The translations under genes and the position numbers were made by a program. This document shows, piece by piece, positions 58,628 to 64,000 of a stretch of 64,000 bases of DNA (the stretch's first letter is position 1; each line of letters opens with the position of its first letter). The notes beneath the pieces are model-generated. The model was not told the origin of the DNA and did no database searches. It worked only from the letters and a program-made list of their open reading frames with translations. Source of the DNA: Flavobacterium aquaticum (GTDB lineage: Bacteria > Bacteroidota > Bacteroidia > Flavobacteriales > Flavobacteriaceae); contig NZ_QLMI01000006.1 in assembly GCF_003259835.1 (NCBI RefSeq), positions 124,001 to 188,000 on the forward strand. The letters run 5' to 3'.

Positions 58628-59953
58628 TTAGTTTTGAGCTTTGTCTTTAGCAGGAACATAATCTAAAATCATTCTTTGGTTTGAGTTTAGATATTTTTTT
58701 GCAATGTCTCTAATTTCTTCTCTTGTTATAGAACGATAAATATCTATTTCTGTATTAATTAAGTTAATATCGCCATATAACATATAGTAAGTTGCTAAAT
58801 TATCCGCAATTCCTTCAACAGAAGCATTGTTACTTACATAATTACTTTCAAATTTGTTTTGAAGTTTTTGAAAGTCTTTTTCAGAAATTAATTCGTTTTG
58901 CATTTTCACGATTTCCTCATCAATCTCTTTTAAGATAGATTCTGTCGTATTTTCTCCCATTGGTAAACCATAGATTAAATACATTCCGTAATCTTCTTGA
59001 CTATAGTTGAAAGCACCAATTTGTAATGCCATTTTTTTATCATCTACAATCTTTTTGTATAATTTAGAGCTTTTTCCATCAGAAAGATAAGCTGAAATCA
59101 TATCTAAAACTCTAGCATCACGTGTTTTCATTGAAGGCGTTCTGTAAGAAGCCACTAACATCGGAATTTGAATGTTTGGATCTTGCCAAGTTGCTTTAAA
59201 TTCTTTTGTAATTGGCGCTTCTTCTACTTTTTGACGAGTTACTGGGGCTCCTTTAGGAATTGGACTAAAATATTTTTTCACCCATTCTTTTGCTTGTGCT
59301 TTGTCAAACTGACCTGCAATTACTAAAACTGCATTGTTTGGCACATAGAACTTTTTATTAAAAGCTAAGAATTCTTCTAAAGTAGCGGCATCTAAATGCT
59401 CCATTTCTCCAATGGTTGTCCATTTATATGGATGCACTTTAAACATGTTTTCTTTAACCGCTTTAATTAAATTCCCATAAGGCTGATTATCAACACGTAA
59501 TCTTTTCTCTTCTTTAACTACTTCATTTTGTGTATCAACACCTTTTTGATCAATTACAGGATGCATTAATCTTTCCGATTCCATCCAAATAGCTAATTCT
59601 AAATTGTTAGATGGGAAAACTTCGTAATAATACGTTCTATCGTCAGTAGTATTAGCATTGTTGTTTCCTCCGTTTGCTGTAACTAATTTGAACCACTCGC
59701 CTTTACCAATGTTTTTTGTTCCTTCAAATAAAAGGTGTTCAAAAAAGTGAGCAAAACCAGTACGGTTAGGTTGTTCGTCTTTAGCTCCTACATGATACAT
59801 TACCGAAGTAATAACCACAGGTGCAGAATTATCTTGATGAAGTACAACGTGTAATCCATTGTCTAAATCAAATTCCTCGAATGTTACTTTTTGAGCAGTG
59901 GCAGTTCCGCCAAGCATTAGTGCAGTACCCAAAGCCATTAAAGATTTTTTCAT
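58628..59953 (-). CDS. M16-family zinc peptidase, active subunit
   Basis: A 441-residue exported peptidase with a signal peptide (ends TATAQK). The inverted zinc motif is HFFEH (His69, Glu72, His73), and NEVVKEEKRLR downstream supplies the third ligand. The C-terminal half has the HGW-less second M16 repeat. Pitrilysin-like enzymes cut peptides inside a chamber, here probably in the periplasm with its inactive partner. It is the first gene of a two-gene operon. Confidence 0.92.
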   Translation of the reverse strand: MKKSLMALGTALMLGGTATAQKVTFEEFDLDNGLHVVLHQDNSAPVVITSVMYHVGAKDEQPNRTGFAHFFEHLLFEGTKNIGKGEWFKLVTANGGNNNANTTDDRTYYYEVFPSNNLELAIWMESERLMHPVIDQKGVDTQNEVVKEEKRLRVDNQPYGNLIKAVKENMFKVHPYKWTTIGEMEHLDAATLEEFLAFNKKFYVPNNAVLVIAGQFDKAQAKEWVKKYFSPIPKGAPVTRQKVEEAPITKEFKATWQDPNIQIPMLVASYRTPSMKTRDARVLDMISAYLSDGKSSKLYKKIVDDKKMALQIGAFNYSQEDYGMYLIYGLPMGENTTESILKEIDEEIVKMQNELISEKDFQKLQNKFESNYVSNNASVEGIADNLATYYMLYGDINLINTEIDIYRSITREEIRDIAKKYLNSNQRMILDYVPAKDKAQN

Positions 59954-60079
59954 ACGTTATTAATTTGTTTGATATAATTACAATAAGACGCAATTTCGGG
60001 ATAATGTTACAATTTGAATTAAAATTTTATATAAAAAATATTAAAATTCTGTTTTGAAGCATTTTATTTATAAGTATAG

Positions 60080-60109
60080 TTGTTTGGTTTAGAAATTATT
60101 GTATATTTG
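60080..60109 (+). promoter_or_regulatory. rplU-rpmA promoter
   Basis: TTG (60080-60082), a 19-base spacer and TATATTTG (60102-60109): a near-ideal Bacteroidetes promoter, with a leader of about 25-30 bases before rplU. Confidence 0.65.
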
Positions 60110-60141
60110 CAACCTTAAAATTTTTAACTAAAATCATTGTT

Positions 60142-60564
60142 ATGTACGCAATCGTAGAGATAGCAGGGCAACAATTCAAAGTAAGCAAAGACCAAAAGGT
60201 TTATGTTCACCGTTTAGCTTCAGAAGAAGGAACCAAAGTTTCTTTTGACAAAGTTCTTTTATTAGATGAAAACGGAACAGTAACTTTAGGCGCCCCAGCT
60301 GTAGAAGGTGCTTCAGTAGAAGCCAAAGTGTTACAACACTTAAAAGGTGATAAAGTAATCGTTTTCAAAAAGAAAAGAAGAAAAGGTTACAAAAAGAAAA
60401 ACGGTCACAGACAATCTTTCACTCAAATTTTAATTGAAGGAATCGTTGCTGCTGGTGCTAAGAAAAAAGCTGCTAAAAAAGAAGTTGAAGTTGAAGTAAC
60501 TGAAACTGCTGAAGAAGTTAAGCCAAAAGCTAAAGCAACAAAAAAACCAAAAACTGAAGAATAA
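60142..60564 (+). CDS. rplU: 50S ribosomal protein L21 (bL21)
   Basis: A 140-residue ribosomal protein. The core (1-105) begins [18 protein letters not shown] and contains [13 protein letters not shown](S) with the rRNA-binding basic loop. A Lys/Glu/Ala-rich tail of about 35 residues extends it, as in other flavobacteria. It assembles into the large subunit and is cotranscribed with rpmA 19 bases downstream. Confidence 0.97.
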   Translation: MYAIVEIAGQQFKVSKDQKVYVHRLASEEGTKVSFDKVLLLDENGTVTLGAPAVEGASVEAKVLQHLKGDKVIVFKKKRRKGYKKKNGHRQSFTQILIEGIVAAGAKKKAAKKEVEVEVTETAEEVKPKAKATKKPKTEE

Positions 60565-60583
60565 CATTTAAAAATATTACGTC

Positions 60584-60844
60584 ATGGCTCACAAGAAAGG
60601 TGTCGGTAGTTCGAAGAATGGTAGAGAATCAGAATCGAAACGTTTAGGCGTTAAGATTTATGGTGGTCAAGCTGCTATTGCTGGAAACATCATTGTTAGA
60701 CAAAGAGGTTCGAAGCACAACCCAGGTGAAAACGTTTACATGGGTAAAGATCATACTTTACATGCTAAAGTTGATGGAGTTGTAAAATTCCAGAAAAAAG
60801 GGGAAAACAAATCTTATGTATCTGTAGTTCCTTTCGAAGCTTAA
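60584..60844 (+). CDS. rpmA: 50S ribosomal protein L27 (bL27)
   Basis: An 86-residue ribosomal protein: [17 protein letters not shown] at the N terminus (a tail reaching the peptidyl-transferase centre), then [14 protein letters not shown] and [12 protein letters not shown]. The N-terminal extension removed by proteases in Firmicutes is absent, which is normal here. A terminator follows at 60868. Confidence 0.97.
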   Translation: MAHKKGVGSSKNGRESESKRLGVKIYGGQAAIAGNIIVRQRGSKHNPGENVYMGKDHTLHAKVDGVVKFQKKGENKSYVSVVPFEA

Positions 60845-60867
60845 TAATTTTATTTAGCAACATATTT

Positions 60868-60898
60868 AAAGCCTCTCATTCGAGAGGCTTTTTTTATT
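60868..60898 (+). terminator. terminator after rpmA
   Basis: A 10-bp stem AAAGCCTCTC (60868-60877) with 60882-60891, a 4-base loop and a T run. Confidence 0.85.
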
Positions 60899-61043
60899 CT
60901 AGCCTTGGGCAATCTTAGAAAACTCAGAAACAATCCAATCGTCTGGATTTTCAACTAAATAAGCTCAAAACAACTAAATAGAGCATTACACTAACTAAAA
61001 TTTAAACAATTAAACCCGACAATAAAACGACCCTGATTATCAT

Positions 61044-61078
61044 AAAAAAAGCTAGTGAAACATCACTAGCTTTTTTTT
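61044..61078. terminator. terminator after the right-end T9SS gene
   Basis: GCTAGTG (61051-61057) pairs with CACTAGC (61064-61070) around a 6-base loop, flanked by A and T runs that lengthen the stem. It serves the leftward gene at 61098 onward. The 145 bases between this and the rpmA terminator hold nothing I can identify. Confidence 0.8.
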
Positions 61079-61097
61079 CATAACTCTTTAATAACAT

Positions 61098-64000
61098 TTA
61101 ATCTATTACAATCTTTTCTGAATGATTTAATTCTGAACCTGATAATTTAACAACATAAACTCCAGAATTCAATCCATTTAAATCCAAGGCATAATTTCCT
61201 GAAAAATCAACAGATTTTGTTTTAACTAATCTTCCATTAATATCAAACAATTCTACTTTTAAATCCCCAACATAATTAGAAACCGAAACATTGATTAAAT
61301 CAGTTGCCGGATTTGGATAAATTTTTACCTTATCTGAAGAAGCAAAATCTGAAGAAGAAAGTGTTGCATTGGTGAACATTCCAGAAAATATTCCTCTACC
61401 GTAAGTTGCCGCATAAACCATGTAATCATTTCTCATATCTAAATCTGTAACTTTAACATTACTCATTCCATTATAAGACTGTGTCCATGTAGGAGTTGCT
61501 GTATCAAAATTATTAGAATACCACACTCCTAAATCAGTACCAACAATGACTTCAGTTGCAAATCCGCCAACATTTTTCAACGGATTTGGCAAAATTGCCT
61601 TAACAGGAATATCTGGGAAATTACCCTCTTTACTTGACCAAGTTGCTCCACCGTCTTTTGTATACCAAATACTTACTACATTATAATTATGCATTGTTAC
61701 AAAAATTTCATTTTCCGAAGCTCCATATTCAACATCAGAAATACTTCCAACAAAACTAGGACCAGTTATCTCAACCCAAGTTCCTGTTGTCGCTGAATTC
61801 CCAGTATAAGTATTAGCCGTTGGAATTTTATACAATTTACCCAATCTTGTTCCCACTAAAAGAACTGTTGCAGTAGTTGTATATGGCGAAACCGCAAAAG
61901 CTGTTGGTGACGACGTTAATAAAACATTTGAAAAAGTAGTTCTAGTCGCATTTCCACCACCCTTTAAATTTCCATATCTTCTAATTTGAAAAACTCCAGC
62001 GGCTGAAGTGTAGTCAGAGTACAATAAATCAAGATTCGAATCTAATACCATAGGAGCAATAAACGCACCATTATTTACATCTGAATCATTATCAATTACC
62101 TTCGCATTAACTGCAGAACCAGGCAATGGTCTCAAATTAATACTTTCATTGTATACATAATTAGAAATATAATACTTATCAGTATCTTGATCAAACATAG
62201 TATAAGCTCCATCACCGCCTTGTGATTGAACACTTCCATTCATTCCTGCAGAAGCTCCTCCAAAATACTGCGTACCATTATCTTGAGCTCCAGCTGCAAA
62301 ATATTCCCCCGTTAATCCACTTACTGCTTGAGTTGGAGCAACCCCTAAACTATAAAATTGTGTAATATTTAAACCATTAACTCGTGTAGCTATCGCAGAA
62401 GTTGAAGACGCTGCTCCAGATAAATTTGAAGCATAACTTACACCTCCATCGTGTCCAAAAATAGCTTGATTAGAATTATTTGGTCTAAATACCATTGCAT
62501 GTTGATCAGCATGTACTACTGACACTCCTGTTCCATATCCAGAAGACCATTTAGAAATAGTTTGCCAAGTAGTTCCACTATTTGCTGAACGGTGAATATC
62601 AATTCCTCCAATATACACAATAGCATCGTTAGCAGGATCCACATTAATAGTTAAATCATAAAAAGCTTGACCCCTACAAAAATCTGTAGCAGTTGTTCCA
62701 TGTATAGCAGCTGGCTCAGCTAATCTTGCAACAGAAGTAAAACCATTTGTTGTTAAATAAATATCTGCTTCTCCCGTAACCGAATCTTCAACTAAGACAT
62801 ACACTTTATTAACATTAGTGGATGACAAAGCTATCTGTGTTCTTTTACCGCTTGGCACTTCATGACGCAATGTAAAATTTGTTCCATTTGTCGATGAAAA
62901 AATCGTTCCTCCTCCATCACCATACAAAATACTACTTGTTGTAGATACCCAAACAGAATTATCTGAACCAATTTCAATTTCATTTGGACAGTATTTATTT
63001 CTATCTGCTGTTAATGGCATTGTTACTAAATTCCAAGTAGCTCCACCATCTATAGATTTATACAAACCATAAGCTGGACCGCCTAAATATGTTGTTTGAT
63101 TTGCAGAACTATAAAATGTATCTCCAACAGCAACAAATATTTCAGACACTCCTCCATTATTTCTAATTTTAATATCATTAATATGTTGCTGACCTGGCAC
63201 TAAATTTCCTGTAAAAGCTCCTCTAACAATTGGATTTAATGTACCCGAAACCGTTCCTGATAACACTGCAGCCTCAATCAAATCTCCATCAACATTAGAA
63301 ATCATTATTGAAGGTATCGTAATTGTTGGGTCATCTCCTCCCATTGCCACTGGAGTACCATCAACATTATTCATCATTATAACCCCAATAGCCCCAGCAT
63401 TTTGAGCTGCCTTAACTTTTAAAACAAAAGGGCATGACCCTCTTCTGATTAAAGCAATCTTTCCATTTAAAGCTGCAGCATTTGTTAAAGTAGCACCTAC
63501 AGTTGATGATTGACAAGCATCATAAATAGGAGCTGTAGCATCAATTGCCAAAACGATATCTGCAGTTAAAGGAGTAGCTGGTAAAGTACCAAAAGCTGTG
63601 GTTGGAAAACAAGTATAGTTTCCTGAAATTCCTGCTGGACTATTAATTGTCAAACCTGCTGCTGATTCAAAAGATGTAGGACCTGTTATTCCTCCAAAAA
63701 CTTTCGTCCAAGTAGTTCCTCCATCAGTAGATTTCCAAACTCCATCTCCATTAACAGCTCCACCAACATAAGATTCACCAGTTCCTAAATAAAAAACATT
63801 CGTGTTATTTGGATCATATGTAATTGCAGAAACCGATAAGTTTTCCGGAACATTTACTCGAGTCCAAGCTGTATTTGTTGTAATATCATTATTTACCCAC
63901 AAACCACCACTTACACCACCAGCAAACACTCTTTTATAGGTAGCATCGTTTGGGTCAAACATAATTGCTCTAACTCTACCTCCAACGTTATTAGGACCTC
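61098..64000 (-). CDS. secreted PA-domain, beta-propeller protein with T9SS type A sorting domain (5' truncated)
   Basis: At least 966 residues; the frame stays open to the right edge. Codons before the ATG at 63962 read GPNNVGGRVRAI, in keeping with the propeller that follows, so the start lies outside the window. Repeated WKSTDGGTTW and SIDGGATWN motifs mark VPS10/sialidase-like blades. A protease-associated (PA) domain lies near GKIALIRRGSCPFVLKVKAAQ. The C-terminal T9SS type A domain has IYPNPATDLINV and GVYVVKLSGSE. It is exported by T9SS. A role as peptidase, sialidase or adhesin cannot be told; I see no catalytic motif. Confidence 0.88.
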   Translation of the reverse strand, partial: GPNNVGGRVRAIMFDPNDATYKRVFAGGVSGGLWVNNDITTNTAWTRVNVPENLSVSAITYDPNNTNVFYLGTGESYVGGAVNGDGVWKSTDGGTTWTKVFGGITGPTSFESAAGLTINSPAGISGNYTCFPTTAFGTLPATPLTADIVLAIDATAPIYDACQSSTVGATLTNAAALNGKIALIRRGSCPFVLKVKAAQNAGAIGVIMMNNVDGTPVAMGGDDPTITIPSIMISNVDGDLIEAAVLSGTVSGTLNPIVRGAFTGNLVPGQQHINDIKIRNNGGVSEIFVAVGDTFYSSANQTTYLGGPAYGLYKSIDGGATWNLVTMPLTADRNKYCPNEIEIGSDNSVWVSTTSSILYGDGGGTIFSSTNGTNFTLRHEVPSGKRTQIALSSTNVNKVYVLVEDSVTGEADIYLTTNGFTSVARLAEPAAIHGTTATDFCRGQAFYDLTINVDPANDAIVYIGGIDIHRSANSGTTWQTISKWSSGYGTGVSVVHADQHAMVFRPNNSNQAIFGHDGGVSYASNLSGAASSTSAIATRVNGLNITQFYSLGVAPTQAVSGLTGEYFAAGAQDNGTQYFGGASAGMNGSVQSQGGDGAYTMFDQDTDKYYISNYVYNESINLRPLPGSAVNAKVIDNDSDVNNGAFIAPMVLDSNLDLLYSDYTSAAGVFQIRRYGNLKGGGNATRTTFSNVLLTSSPTAFAVSPYTTTATVLLVGTRLGKLYKIPTANTYTGNSATTGTWVEITGPSFVGSISDVEYGASENEIFVTMHNYNVVSIWYTKDGGATWSSKEGNFPDIPVKAILPNPLKNVGGFATEVIVGTDLGVWYSNNFDTATPTWTQSYNGMSNVKVTDLDMRNDYMVYAATYGRGIFSGMFTNATLSSSDFASSDKVKIYPNPATDLINVSVSNYVGDLKVELFDINGRLVKTKSVDFSGNYALDLNGLNSGVYVVKLSGSELNHSEKIVID

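Overview
The window looks like chromosome from a Flavobacteriaceae bacterium, most likely Flavobacterium or a close relative. The evidence is low GC, no Shine-Dalgarno sites, TAnnTTTG-type -7 promoter elements, gliding genes gldE and gldD, three proteins with type IX secretion (T9SS) sorting domains, a SusC/SusD-type polysaccharide utilisation locus, and short AT-rich intergenic repeats of a kind common in this family. I found no rRNA, insertion sequence, prophage or CRISPR array. One tRNA gene (tRNA-Leu, UAG) is present. Gene density is high and gaps are short.

Layout. 1-2.3 kb: a possible operon of an Lgt-fold membrane protein, a COG1964-type radical SAM enzyme related to archaeal tetraether lipid synthase, and a small membrane protein; its left end is at the window edge. 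2.3-6.6 kb: a giant secreted T9SS protein. 6.7-11.8 kb: lepA, dusB, a MATE exporter and an NTF2-like protein, with two inverted-repeat-bounded intergenic elements. 11.9-16.4 kb: an isoprenoid operon (diphosphomevalonate decarboxylase, mevalonate kinase, UbiA-type prenyltransferase, then a pseudouridine synthase) with a ParE/RelE-type toxin-antitoxin pair between the two mevalonate genes. 16.4-18.2 kb: TspO and a BaiN/HI0933-type flavoprotein.

18.2-38.1 kb is a complete starch/maltodextrin locus. A leftward operon encodes an MFS sugar transporter, beta-phosphoglucomutase, GH65 phosphorylase, GH97 glucosidase and two GH13 enzymes. A leftward lacI-type regulator follows. A rightward operon encodes SusC, SusD, SusE and a T9SS-secreted GH13 amylase. 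The inferred flow is: surface amylase cuts starch, SusCD imports oligosaccharides, periplasmic GH13/GH97 enzymes trim them, MFS imports maltose, GH65 phosphorolyses it, and PgmB makes glucose 6-phosphate. A perfect 14-bp LacI-type operator lies between lacI and susC.

38.2-49.5 kb: tRNA-Leu, a DUF3078 protein with dxs, tadA, and an alpha-2-macroglobulin lipoprotein overlapping pbpC. 49.5-55.5 kb: RNase G, a 30-residue very basic protein too short for normal gene calling, HU, mutY, ssb, gldE, gldD and a metal-binding lipoprotein. 55.6-64 kb: an EamA transporter, an active/inactive pair of M16 peptidases, rplU-rpmA, and a large T9SS protein whose start lies beyond the right edge.

Most of this is ordinary for the family. 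The parts most worth a second look are the Lgt-like/radical SAM pair, the toxin-antitoxin pair inside the mevalonate operon, the coexistence of dxs with mevalonate genes, the tiny basic gene whose end is built into its own terminator, and unexplained shared motifs in the promoter regions of the starch locus.
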